From assembly GCA_910580105.1 (NCBI GenBank), contig CAJTWN010000001.1, positions 521,888 through 585,887 of the forward strand: a stretch of DNA of 64,000 nt. Reading direction: 5' to 3'. This document shows positions 42,597-51,274 of this stretch, piece after piece (positions within the stretch are counted from its first letter, which is position 1; each line of letters starts with the position of its first letter). The position numbers and the translations under genes were made by a program. The notes beneath the pieces are model-generated. The model was given only the letters and a program-made list of their open reading frames with translations. It was not told where the DNA came from and did no database searches. Source of the DNA: an uncultured Clostridia bacterium (GTDB lineage: Bacteria > Bacillota > Clostridia > Monoglobales > Monoglobaceae).

Positions 42597-43909
42597 TTAT
42601 TTCATTCCTTCCTCATAAAACTCATTTGCCGCTTTTCTCTTGCTATCATATACAAATTGCACAACTTCCTGTTTTACTCCATGGTCTATTAAAAAATTGA
42701 TATTTACCACTTGCTGAAGTAAATATGCCACTGTACTCCATTCTTTTCCTCTATCCACATATTCAATAATATTATCAACTGTTCGTACTACTATACCGTT
42801 CTTTTTTTGATATAAACAAAATCCCTTATTCGCTTCTCCTGCGTCTGCTCTCCTTGCTGACGGTGTTGTACCACTTTCACTCCAGAAACTCACCCTTGCT
42901 TCCAGCTTATCCTTATCTCCATGTTTTACGCTTAACCTAACATATCCATCCGGAGCAATTACATTCTTTATATTTGCAACTCTCAAAAACTGTGATGCAA
43001 TATTATCTCTATAATCTATATTACCGGAATTACACGCTGTAATCAAGAGAGTCGTTATCGTCTTATTTTTTAATCCGCCAATATTTATAACATCTCCATT
43101 ATCAGCTACAAGTGTCCAAGGTTGCTTTCCATGCAAGAAGATCACTACTGTCTCAATTGGTTTCCCATCATTGTCCATAGCATCCCAACCCTTATAAAAC
43201 TGTTGCGCATTTTTAACTTCAACTAGCTTTACTTCTCTTCTTCCACCTCTTTTTTATATAGTTCTGCTGCTGCTTTTTGTCGCTCATCTCCATAAAAAGC
43301 ATAATCCGTATATAATCCCCATGGATCTACCATCATCACAGGACTATTTCCACAGTACGCATACCAATTCATTCCGTCGCGGATTGGGTCTTCAGATATG
43401 AACCGTCCTACGCTTGGGTCGTAATATCTCGCACGGAGGTAGATCAATCCCGTTTCTTCATCCAGGTACTCACCACTATAGCGAATGGGATTGTTGATTT
43501 CCCCTTCCTCTACAATGGCATTGCCGAAGGCGTCATAGTCGTAGGTCGCTGCCCTTTCCGTTCCGCTGATTGCCGCCGTTACGTCTCCATGGGCATTCTT
43601 TTGCAGGAAATACGCACTTGTGATACTGCTCCCCGTTACACTCAGCCGCGCCTCTATCCCTGCGCCGATCAGGTTGGTGGTGTTTCCTTCCTCTGACGAA
43701 ACCTCGTTCAGCACTGTTGCTCCCATGTTGTAATACTTCGTTGTCTCTGTCTCTTCACTGGACGCTGTTCCTACCGTCTTCCCTACTCTCGCACTCGTCC
43801 CGTCATACTCGTATTCCGCCCACTTTCCGTCTCCCCGATAGACCTTCTCCATCCGGTTCAGCTCGTCAAATTCATATACATAGCTGTTCTTCTCTCTGTC
43901 TTCTCCCAA
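42597..43909 (-). pseudogene. Orphan RHS tip with caspase-like C-terminal domain, frameshifted
   Basis: The tip (LGEDREKNSYVYEF to GRFISED) runs into PIRDGMNWYAYCGNSP, MMVDPWGLY and then a stop at 43229 after ELYKKEVEEEK. The C-terminal domain continues in another frame (VKLVEVKNAQQFYKGWDAM, then VIFLHGKQPW and LLITACNSGN) to 42597. The His-Gly and ACNSG pair fits the His/Cys dyad of caspase-fold (clan CD) peptidases. A single-base shift in or after an A6 run at about 43255 is the likely lesion. The shared control module lies upstream. The toxin seems inactive in its present form. Confidence 0.75.
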
Positions 43910-43948
43910 TGTATATGCTTCCTCTTCGCTCGGCTCACGCTCTCACCA

Positions 43949-44045
43949 TTGAATACATTTGTATTCAAATCTCCTTATTCACCTTCCACATTTTAACTCA
44001 TCTCCTTTTATGTCGTATTTTATCACACTTTTTTCTGTTTTTCAA
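43949..44045 (-). promoter_or_regulatory. Cassette control module 2
   Basis: Minus strand TTGAAA (44040-44045) and TAAAAT (44017-44022) with a 17 bp spacer; a leader whose AAAGGAG-preceded ATG encodes MWKVNKEI; and the palindrome TTGAATACA-TT-TGTATTCAA (43949-43968). The orphan tip follows about 40 bases later. Confidence 0.8.
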
Positions 44046-44111
44046 TCTTTTTTTATTGCACAAACTTAACTTCGTTTTGTATTAAATGTATAAAATTCAC
44101 GGCATTCAACT

Positions 44112-44157
44112 TAAAAAAGGTGCCAGTTTCACAAAATATGGAACCGGCACCTTTTAT
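44112..44157 (-). terminator. Terminator of cassette 3
   Basis: A near copy of the 41.96 kb terminator: GGTGCCGGTTCC / AAACTGGCACC followed on the minus strand by TTTTTTAAG. It lies about 40 bases after the stalk-like gene copy B. Confidence 0.85.
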
Positions 44158-44197
44158 TCTTTTTTCATCTACATAACAGCTTTTGTTTTAGCAACTT

Positions 44198-44767
44198 TTA
44201 ATTATCTGCTCGTTCCCTTGGCAAAATTATATGTGGATTTTGATTGCTATCTTCGAGATCTTTTATGGTTATTTTCCCTGTATAACGTGATAAAACCACT
44301 TGAACGTCTTGAACCGGCCCCCCAAAGTAATTTACATAACCACCAAAGCTAACATCTAATATATAATACAAATCACGCCCTATTGATACATCCCGTAACA
44401 AAGAAATTGTTTTATCTGTAATCCTGTCCGCAAAATGTTCATGCAATACTGCATTACATATTGCTTCTCCAGTTTCTTCATCATTAATTATGATTTCCCC
44501 TCTTTTATCCTGCATCGTTATCATTTCTAATTCTTCATCCCATTCAATATCTTTGTCATAATAATTCGCATAATCTCTTAACGATACATACGTCCGATCT
44601 TTATATGAAATTATTGGATCTCCCAAATAATCATTCATTGGCGCATCATCCGCTACTATCATATAATTTACTATATTCGCTTCTATTTTATTTTCTGCAG
44701 CTGCCAATACTGTCACTCCTATCACCATCATTATCATTACACTTATACATATTTTTCTTTTCTTCAT
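44198..44767 (-). CDS. Candidate immunity protein with stalk-like domain, exported (copy B)
   Basis: The 189-residue homologue of the 42050 gene: same signal peptide and stalk-like segment, then a distinct C-terminal half (TDKTISLLRDVSIGRDLYYILDV in pieces, GGYVNYFGGPVQDVQVVL). Divergence confined to the C-terminal half suggests that part gives specificity. It follows a truncated toxin tail and its own control module, so it can be expressed without toxin. Confidence 0.6.
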   Translation of the reverse strand: MKKRKICISVMIMMVIGVTVLAAAENKIEANIVNYMIVADDAPMNDYLGDPIISYKDRTYVSLRDYANYYDKDIEWDEELEMITMQDKRGEIIINDEETGEAICNAVLHEHFADRITDKTISLLRDVSIGRDLYYILDVSFGGYVNYFGGPVQDVQVVLSRYTGKITIKDLEDSNQNPHIILPRERADN

Positions 44768-44768
44768 C

Positions 44769-44886
44769 TTATTTCATTCCTTCCTCATAAAACTCATTTG
44801 CCGCTTTTCTCTTGCTATCATATACAAATTGCACAACTTCCTGTTTTACTCCATGGTCTATTAAAAAATTGATATTTACCACTTGC
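44769..44886 (-). pseudogene. Truncated 3' tail of the caspase-like toxin domain
   Basis: About 39 codons (VVNINFLIDHGVKQEVVQF to YEEGMK) matching the end of the 42597 toxin frame. Homology stops at about 44888, where the control module begins. The deletion removed the tip and nearly all of the toxin but kept the toxin-immunity junction. Confidence 0.8.
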
Positions 44887-44901
44887 ATTACTCTTACGCT
44901 T

Positions 44902-44998
44902 TTGAATACAAATATATTCAAGTCTCCTTATTCACCTTCCACACTTGAACCCATCTCCTTTTATGTCGTATTTTACCACACTTTTTCCTGTTTTTCAA
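44902..44998 (-). promoter_or_regulatory. Cassette control module 3
   Basis: Minus strand TTGAAA (44993-44998) and TAAAAT (44970-44975), 17 bp apart. The palindrome here (44902-44921) is imperfect, TTGAATATA in place of TTGAATACA on one arm. The leader ORF begins with GTG. It precedes the truncated toxin tail and immunity copy B. Confidence 0.75.
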
Positions 44999-45064
44999 TC
45001 TTTTTTTATTTCACAAGTTTAACTTCATTTTGTATTAAATGTATAAAATTTACAGAATTCAACT

Positions 45065-45106
45065 TAAAAAAGCGCCAGTTCCAAATATGGAACCGGCACC
45101 TTTTTT
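45065..45106 (-). terminator. Terminator of cassette 4
   Basis: GGTGCCGGTTCC pairs with GGAACTGGCGC around ATATTT and is followed on the minus strand by TTTTTTAAG. It lies about 30 bases after the stalk-domain gene. Confidence 0.9.
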
Positions 45107-45135
45107 CTTAATTTTAGGTACTTATTTTTTACAAC

Positions 45136-46491
45136 TCATTCCGTATAGATAGATACAATTTGTGGTTCTTCTTCCCATTCCACACGTGCATCCATCAACT
45201 CCGCAACTGCTCGCAAAGGAACAAATGTTCTTTCTTCTTCAATCTTTGCAGGTATATCTATCACATACACTGCTCCATTTTTCTTTATTTCATTGCTACC
45301 TATTGGTATTTCTATTTTATCTTCTCCTTTCTCTATTTTTACTATTTCATTTTTTCCATCCCAATCTACTTCTGCACCAAATGCCTCAAACACTGTTCGT
45401 ATTGGCACCAATACTCGATCACCTTCCATCATCGGCATTGCATAATCTAAAAATGGGATACCAATATCATTTAAATTTACTTTTATTGTTTCTCCAGCAA
45501 AAAAAACTGCACCTTTACCATCTACAACTTTTAAACTTCGCTCATTTATTTCATTTTCTACTCGCAAACAAAATTTATTTAATATTTTCTGTAAAGTTGC
45601 TATATAAACGTAACATTCTCCATCTTCAATTATATTACTCATCTGCAAGTTAGAAATTTTTTCTGAATATCGCTCAGGCTCATATTCACAGAAATAATTG
45701 ATTTCTTCCTCTCCGTATAAAAAAAGTTTTTTACTATCTTTTGACAAAAAAATACATTTATCATTTTTCATACCTTCAACTATTTTATATAATGGTTTTT
45801 TTTCCACCTTTATTCCTACTTTTTTCAATGTTTGAACCAATGGAATTTTGGGAATAATATTCTGATATTTTATTTTTACTTCTGTCCTAGTCTCACCAAT
45901 ATATAAACAACCTTCGTTGACACGGTATTTTTCAATGGACTCCTCTACAGACAAAACATTGATTTTCAATGTTCCTTCCTCAGAATTAGCTGTTGAAAAT
46001 ACCTTCCCCCCTTCATCATTATCATTTTTTAATTCTAATAGAAATACCCCTTCCGTTGTTTCTACATAAACTATTAACTGAATTCCAACTTCTCTATAAA
46101 CATCTAATACTTTTGTTTGTACTATATTTACATTTAAATTTTTTTCTTCATAAATAAGTCTAGTAATATTCTCAGCTGTTATTAAATTTCTCAAGTCACT
46201 TAGCAATATATTATTATATCTTATTTCCGATAAATCTACATATCCAAATTCGTCATAGCATTTTAATTTTTCCCTATTTTCAATACTATCCCATAATTTT
46301 TCAATCTTATATTCTTTATAATTATCATTGAAAACATTTTTTTCTGAACAAGATATAAGATTATAGAATTCATCATATTTTAGAACATAAACCCTTATTT
46401 CTTCCGTTATTTCCCCAAATGTATTTATTTGATAAAATAACATAGCCATAATAGAAAAAATGATAGATATGATAACTTTATATTTTTTCAT
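45136..46491 (-). CDS. Large exported stalk-domain protein in the immunity position
   Basis: The protein of 451 residues has a signal/anchor (about 4-24), a long AT-rich-encoded N-terminal region without recognisable motifs, and a C-terminal pair of copper-amine-oxidase-type stalk repeats (about 350-451; GDRVLVPIRTVFEAFGAEVDWDG and ERTFVPLRAVAELMDARVEWEE). ATG 46491 follows AAAGGAG, 20 bases after the stop of the protease-type toxin. Stalk domains normally mediate cell-surface attachment. Its role as immunity protein is inferred from position. Confidence 0.65.
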   Translation of the reverse strand: MKKYKVIISIIFSIMAMLFYQINTFGEITEEIRVYVLKYDEFYNLISCSEKNVFNDNYKEYKIEKLWDSIENREKLKCYDEFGYVDLSEIRYNNILLSDLRNLITAENITRLIYEEKNLNVNIVQTKVLDVYREVGIQLIVYVETTEGVFLLELKNDNDEGGKVFSTANSEEGTLKINVLSVEESIEKYRVNEGCLYIGETRTEVKIKYQNIIPKIPLVQTLKKVGIKVEKKPLYKIVEGMKNDKCIFLSKDSKKLFLYGEEEINYFCEYEPERYSEKISNLQMSNIIEDGECYVYIATLQKILNKFCLRVENEINERSLKVVDGKGAVFFAGETIKVNLNDIGIPFLDYAMPMMEGDRVLVPIRTVFEAFGAEVDWDGKNEIVKIEKGEDKIEIPIGSNEIKKNGAVYVIDIPAKIEEERTFVPLRAVAELMDARVEWEEEPQIVSIYTE

Positions 46492-46510
46492 TTCTTGCTC
46501 CTTTCTTATT

Positions 46511-47959
46511 TTAATTATACCATGCACCCAGATCTGAAACAATTATAAGATCATCTATTTCAAATCCTCTCTTTTCATAATATTCCTCCATACGACTATA
46601 TCTACTATATACTTCATCTGACCTATTCGGATCATGAAATGAAACTACAACATCATGCCCAGGAGCATAGGCCGCTCCATTTAAGACAATTACATGCCCC
46701 GTACCACCTTTTGTACTTTTTAATTTTACCCCTACTGGCATAGCTGCACCTATAAGTACAGAGACTACTTTTTCACCATTTTCTCCAGGATTTCTATGTC
46801 TACCAGGTAATACTCCACCTTCAGAATTTGATAAATCCAGTGCTTCCTGCCTAGAAAGTTGTTCATCTGTTCCTTGGCTTTTTTGATATACTGCAAAATC
46901 AATTGCAGTTTTTGTTGTGGGTTTATATCCATAACGATATCCATCTACCATTACAAAGGATGCCGCAAAACATATTCCATTATTTTCTTGCTTTACATGC
47001 GTCACTGAATAATAAACTTCTGTCACTTTCCCTTGAGCATCTAATGCACGAATGTCTTCGGCTCTTTCATGATAATAATCCATCATCTCTTGTGCATACT
47101 GTCTTTCTTCATCTGTTGATGCGTTTTCATATATCCTATTATAAGTTTCCCAATCATTTCCATAAGCTATGGTATACATTTGTGCACCAAATGATAATTT
47201 TTCGTCACCTTCCATCCACATCCCATTGCAATCATAGAAATTCACAGGACTATTCCCACAATAAGCCTGTGTTTCATTAGGGACAAAAATTCCAAAAAAA
47301 GTTTTTGTCCCTATTATATCACAGGCATACGCATATAAGTTACTGCTTTGCAAAATAGAAGCTATATTCGGTATCTTTGTTTCTCCTTCTTCATACTCTT
47401 TATCCCCATAAATCATATTGGTTGGATTCCAATGGGTGTCTTCGGATATGAACCGTCCTACGCTTGGGTCGTAATATCTTGCCCGGAGGTAGATCAATCC
47501 CGTTTCTTCGTCCAAATACTCACCACTGTAGCGAATCGGATTGTTAATTTCCCCTTCTTCAACCAGCGTGTTCCCGAAGGCATCATAGTCGTAGGTCGCT
47601 ACCCTTTCCGTTCCGCTGATTGCCGCCGTTACGTCTCCGTGGGCATTCTTTTGCAGGAAGTACGCGCTTGTGATACTGCTCCCTGTTACGCTCATCCGCG
47701 CCTCTATCCCTGCGCCGATCAGGTTGGTGGTGTTTCCTTCCTCTGACGAAACCTCGTTCAGCACTGTTGCTCCCATGTTGTAATACTTCGTTGTCTCTGT
47801 CTCTTCACTGGACGCTGTTCCTACCGTCTTCCCTACTCTCGCACTCGTCCCGTCATACTCGTATTCCGCCCACTTTCCGTCTCCCCGATAGACCTTCTCC
47901 ATCCGGTTCAGCTCGTCAAATTCATATACAAAGCTGTTCTTCTCTCTGTCTTCTCCCAA
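46511..47959 (-). CDS. Orphan RHS tip with papain/C39-like protease C-terminal domain
   Basis: A 482-residue frame: the conserved tip (1-173), the THWNPTNMIYGDKEYEEGE linker, then a domain with QENNGICFAASFVMVDGYRYG (Cys), GTGHVIVLNGAAYA (His) and VSFHDPNRSDE (Asp/Asn). This is the Cys-His-Asp order of papain-fold C39/AvrRpt2-like peptidases. Translation would start at TTG 47959 with AGAGGAAG upstream; there is no signal peptide, so it is probably a donor for recombination into the full rhs gene rather than a secreted protein. The frame is intact. Confidence 0.75.
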   Translation of the reverse strand: MGEDREKNSFVYEFDELNRMEKVYRGDGKWAEYEYDGTSARVGKTVGTASSEETETTKYYNMGATVLNEVSSEEGNTTNLIGAGIEARMSVTGSSITSAYFLQKNAHGDVTAAISGTERVATYDYDAFGNTLVEEGEINNPIRYSGEYLDEETGLIYLRARYYDPSVGRFISEDTHWNPTNMIYGDKEYEEGETKIPNIASILQSSNLYAYACDIIGTKTFFGIFVPNETQAYCGNSPVNFYDCNGMWMEGDEKLSFGAQMYTIAYGNDWETYNRIYENASTDEERQYAQEMMDYYHERAEDIRALDAQGKVTEVYYSVTHVKQENNGICFAASFVMVDGYRYGYKPTTKTAIDFAVYQKSQGTDEQLSRQEALDLSNSEGGVLPGRHRNPGENGEKVVSVLIGAAMPVGVKLKSTKGGTGHVIVLNGAAYAPGHDVVVSFHDPNRSDEVYSRYSRMEEYYEKRGFEIDDLIIVSDLGAWYN

Positions 47960-47998
47960 TGTATATGCTTCCTCTTCGCTCGGCTCACGCTCTCACCA

Positions 47999-48095
47999 TT
48001 GAATACATTTGTATTCAAATCTCCTTATTCACCTTCCACATTTTAACTCATCTCCTTTTATGTCGTATTTTATCACACTTTTTTCTGTTTTTCAA
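47999..48095 (-). promoter_or_regulatory. Cassette control module 4
   Basis: Minus strand TTGAAA (48090-48095) and TAAAAT (48067-48072), 17 bp apart; leader ATG with AAAGGAG encoding MWKVNKEI; palindrome TTGAATACA-TT-TGTATTCAA (47999-48018). It is almost identical to modules 2 and 5. Confidence 0.8.
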
Positions 48096-48103
48096 TCTTT
48101 TAT

Positions 48104-48146
48104 ATAAAAAAGAGGCAATCAATTCATCGAAAGCCTCTTCTTTTCA
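48104..48146 (-). terminator. Terminator of cassette 5
   Basis: AAGAGGC and GCCTCTT form the stem, with TTTTTTATAT following on the minus strand. The same terminator occurs at 52.61 kb after the homologous immunity gene. Confidence 0.8.
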
Positions 48147-48167
48147 TTATTTACTTTTACTATGCTG

Positions 48168-48470
48168 TCACTTTTCTTTTTTTCTACTCCTTTTTTCTGC
48201 CCACAACAAAATTTTAAAATATATTGGAGACAATAATATAATAGATACGAACAAAATACCAATCCCCCATTTATATCCCAATAATATTCCAAAACCAGAA
48301 TATATAGATGCCAAAAACATACCATAAAACATGTGTACAATATAATGTACTTTTTTAAATATTATATTTTGGCAATTTGTACATTTATAATCCAAATGAA
48401 AACCAAAAAAAGAATATAGGTAAACCACTTTTAGAGGAATCTTTTTGCCACATTGTAAGCATTTATACAT
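48168..48470 (-). CDS. Zinc-ribbon, two-helix membrane protein, candidate immunity (copy B)
   Basis: A 100-residue protein starting MYKCLQCGKKIPLKVV, with a second Cys pair CTNC about 30 residues later, two hydrophobic segments (about 45-65 and 68-90) and a basic tail LLWAEKRSRKKEK. It is a homologue of the 52672 gene and follows a toxin fragment homologous to the one before that gene. This shared linkage is the best evidence that the pair are toxin and immunity. ATG 48470 has a weak AAGGCG site. Confidence 0.6.
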   Translation of the reverse strand: MYKCLQCGKKIPLKVVYLYSFFGFHLDYKCTNCQNIIFKKVHYIVHMFYGMFLASIYSGFGILLGYKWGIGILFVSIILLSPIYFKILLWAEKRSRKKEK

Positions 48471-48483
48471 GTTTATCAGCGCC

Positions 48484-48890
48484 TTAATATAGTTCATTGG
48501 TTCTATTATAATAGGTAACGATTTGTATTGGTTCTTCAGTATAATCACTATAATATGGACTTTTATAATATACCTCATATGTTGTTATTGTATCATACCA
48601 ATCTCCCATTGGATTATATAAATAAGCCGTCGTTGTTCTAACCCAATAATCTCCAACATCTTTTGAATATAAAAGATCAATTATTCCAGCAATAACTCCC
48701 GAAATACCATCATTAGGAATCATGACCCCTATAGCTCCACCAACAAGTATGCCATGCACTAATTTTCCAAAGGGTGTTATGGTAAAACTTATTTGGCCCT
48801 CTATATAATTAACTCCCATAGCCCGATAAAAATCTGTTCTTTGCATATTAAAACTACCATCTTCATTTGATGTATATTTGTCTAAATCAA
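48484..48890 (-). pseudogene. Truncated toxin C-terminal domain, homologue of the 52993 domain
   Basis: The frame carries SNEDGSFNMQRTDFYRAMGV to the stop and matches the last 125 or so residues of the orphan toxin at 52993. It has no tip; its 5' edge overlaps the stop of the 48893 immunity gene. The join at about 48885-48895 looks like a recombination junction. The C-terminal part WVRTTTAYLYNPMGDWYDT and YYKSPYYSDYTEEPI is highly conserved between copies, while the hydrophobic middle differs. Confidence 0.75.
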
Positions 48891-48892
48891 AC

Positions 48893-49273
48893 TTATGGTG
48901 ATTCTTTAATATCTACAATCTCCCATTTACCATTTTCTTTGTGAATTTTCCATCTAGACATAATATTAGATGAACTAGGGAAAAAATCTTTATCATTTTC
49001 TACCGTCTCATAACTATATAGAACCCAGATATACCCATCAAAAAAGTTATTCAACGTTAAAAGACGAAAAATTTTAACATTAACTTTTGCATTTTGCAAT
49101 ATGTTTTGATGGTTATATTTATGTATCGGTTTATCCTCTGTTTGCTCATATTCAACAAGGCCAGACATTACTTCTCTTACATCTTTTATAAGTGAATTTG
49201 TATTCAAAAACATAATTAAATATAAAAATACAAAACCAATTAGTATTGAAAAAATAATTTTTAATATTTTCAT
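48893..49273 (-). CDS. Candidate immunity protein for the Amidase_6 toxin, membrane-anchored
   Basis: A 126-residue protein with an N-terminal anchor (about 4-24, KIIFSILIGFVFLYLIMFL) and an outward-facing domain ending WKIHKENGKWEIVDI, a pattern seen in small extracellular beta-fold proteins. AAGGAGG lies five bases before ATG 49273. It follows the intact Amidase_6 cassette by 29 bp. I do not recognise the family. Confidence 0.6.
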   Translation of the reverse strand: MKILKIIFSILIGFVFLYLIMFLNTNSLIKDVREVMSGLVEYEQTEDKPIHKYNHQNILQNAKVNVKIFRLLTLNNFFDGYIWVLYSYETVENDKDFFPSSSNIMSRWKIHKENGKWEIVDIKESP

Positions 49274-49302
49274 TTTTCCTCCTTATCTACATGAAAGAAT
49301 AA

Positions 49303-50526
49303 TTAGCTAACATATCCCCTAATAGCCTCATCCCTTATTCTTACCACATATACTAGTTCACCATCTAAATGTTCTGATAACGGCTCATCAAATCTTTCGC
49401 TGGTATGAGCTGCATAATATATTTCTCCATTTTCTACTTTTGTAACTATGCCCGCATGATGAACATTACTTCCATCAGCTCCTGCCCAATATAATAAATC
49501 TCCAGCTTTAACTCCACATTTTGCAACATCTTTTACCCCTTCCTTTGTCCAAATAGTAAGATGGGGACCATTACTGTATCCATTATATGGATTTACAAAA
49601 AATTCAAATTGAGCAGCAGCCAATCTCCATGGTTCACTAACGACCCAGTCATATTTATCATTATTCCACAAAGTCCAACCATGATCTTTATCATATCTTC
49701 TAGAATGCCACTGCCAATTCATTTTAAGCCCTCCAGCAAATAAACACTGTGAAACAAAATTAGCACAGTCAGTAGTATAATTATAGAAATTATCATTTCT
49801 TTTACCCGATAGATAACCAGCTTTAGCATAGTTCTTTGCATATTCAATAGCGGCTTGACGATTGTACTCACCACTTGGATCAACATAATTTATCGGGTTA
49901 TTCATGCAATACGCATATAAGTTACTGCTTTGCAAAATAGAAGCTATATTCGGTATCTTTGTTTCTCCTTCTTCATACTCTTTATCCCCATAGATCATAT
50001 TCTTTGGCGTCCAATGGGTATCTTCGGATATAAACCGTCCTACGCTTGGGTCGTAATATCTCGCCCTGAGATAAATCAATCCCGTTTCTTCATCCAGGTA
50101 CTCACCACTATAGCGAATGGGATTGTTAATCTCCCCTTCTTCAACCAGCGTGTTACCAAAGGCGTCATAGTCGTAGGTCGCTGCCCTTTCCGTTCCGCTG
50201 ATTGCCGCCGTTACGTCTCCATGGGCATTCTTTTGCAGGAAGTATCCACCCGACACATTCATCCGCGCCTCTATCCCTGCGCCGATCAGGTTGGTGGTGT
50301 TTCCTTCCTCTGACGAAACCTCGTTCAGCACTGTTGCTCCCATGTTGTAATACTTCGTTGTCTCTGTCTCTTCACTGGACGCTGTTCCTACCGTCTTCCC
50401 TACTCTCGCACTCGTCCCGTCATACTCGTATTCCGCCCACTTTCCGTCTCCCCGATAGACCTTCTCCATCCGGTTCAGCTCGTCAAATTCATATACAAAG
50501 CTGTTCTTCTCTCTGTCTTCTCCCAA
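49303..50526 (-). CDS. Orphan RHS tip with Amidase_6 (NlpC/P60-like) C-terminal domain
   Basis: A 407-residue frame: tip, THWTPKNMIYGDKEYEEGE linker, NPINYVDPSGE boundary, then an Amidase_6 domain with TTDCANFVSQCLFAGG (Cys), GVKAGDLLYWAG and NVHHAGIVTKV (His). Amidase_6 domains are predicted cysteine amidases that would cut peptide or amide bonds of the wall. Translation would begin at TTG 50526. Its tip shares the shorter NVSGGYFLQKN variant with the next cassette. Confidence 0.8.
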   Translation of the reverse strand: MGEDREKNSFVYEFDELNRMEKVYRGDGKWAEYEYDGTSARVGKTVGTASSEETETTKYYNMGATVLNEVSSEEGNTTNLIGAGIEARMNVSGGYFLQKNAHGDVTAAISGTERAATYDYDAFGNTLVEEGEINNPIRYSGEYLDEETGLIYLRARYYDPSVGRFISEDTHWTPKNMIYGDKEYEEGETKIPNIASILQSSNLYAYCMNNPINYVDPSGEYNRQAAIEYAKNYAKAGYLSGKRNDNFYNYTTDCANFVSQCLFAGGLKMNWQWHSRRYDKDHGWTLWNNDKYDWVVSEPWRLAAAQFEFFVNPYNGYSNGPHLTIWTKEGVKDVAKCGVKAGDLLYWAGADGSNVHHAGIVTKVENGEIYYAAHTSERFDEPLSEHLDGELVYVVRIRDEAIRGYVS

Positions 50527-50565
50527 TGTATATGCTTTCTCTTCGCTTGGCTCACGCTCTATAGT

Positions 50566-50585
50566 TTGAATACAAATGTATTCAA
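50566..50585 (-). promoter_or_regulatory. Cassette palindrome without the usual promoter
   Basis: TTGAATACA-AA-TGTATTCAA is present upstream of the Amidase_6 tip, but the sequence beyond it (50600-50650) has lost the TTGAAA/TAAAAT pair and the leader ATG. This is the one orphan cassette without a clear promoter of its own. Confidence 0.7.
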
Positions 50586-50651
50586 ATCTCCTTATTCACC
50601 TTCCGTATTTAAGCCCATTCCTCTTTTTGTATCTTTTTTATAAATTTACCA

Positions 50652-51260
50652 TTAAATATTTAAATTTAGTATCTTTTTTTTCCAAAATAATTGCTTAAAT
50701 AGATAATATTTTTGTTCCTCCGTTCTATATTTTATCTTGATTTTTTCGTCTTCTAATTTTTCCATATATTCTTCTACTGTCATATCATTTAAATTGATAA
50801 GTATACGTTGTTGAAAAACTCTGGATTCTTTTGGAGAAATACACCGATTTGTTTTGTCATAAGCAAAATAAGAAGTGTACCCTAGTATCGTATCCTTTAA
50901 GTAGTAATCAAAAAATGGATAAAAGAAAATGTCGTTATACCTTACTGACGTGGATGGATTATATATCTCATATGTAATTAGGATTACTTTATATTTATTT
51001 GAATTATCAAATATTTCTTTTATCTCGTTTTCAGAAAATCGTTTTTCACCATTAGGACGATAATCATTCGCAAATTTACCTGTCCTTTCTAAAGTATAAA
51101 GATATTTATACGAAACATCATCCATTTTAATTTGAGTAATTTTAAAGTCAAGGGCTGGAACTTTTTTACAGTAAAAATAGTCCATAAATAAACACCCCAA
51201 AATACAAATTGAAATAATCAAACATATTATTTTTGTCATCTTATTTGTAATTCTTTTCAT
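50652..51260 (-). CDS. Candidate immunity protein, membrane-anchored, behind a dead toxin
   Basis: About 202 residues with an N-terminal anchor (IICLIISICILGCLFMDYFY) and an extracytoplasmic domain that I do not recognise. ATG 51260 follows AAAGG; ATG 51269 is an alternative. The open frame is intact although the toxin frame just upstream carries two lesions, suggesting selection on the immunity gene alone. Confidence 0.6.
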   Translation of the reverse strand: MKRITNKMTKIICLIISICILGCLFMDYFYCKKVPALDFKITQIKMDDVSYKYLYTLERTGKFANDYRPNGEKRFSENEIKEIFDNSNKYKVILITYEIYNPSTSVRYNDIFFYPFFDYYLKDTILGYTSYFAYDKTNRCISPKESRVFQQRILINLNDMTVEEYMEKLEDEKIKIKYRTEEQKYYLFKQLFWKKKILNLNI

Positions 51261-51274
51261 TTTCTTCATCCTTT

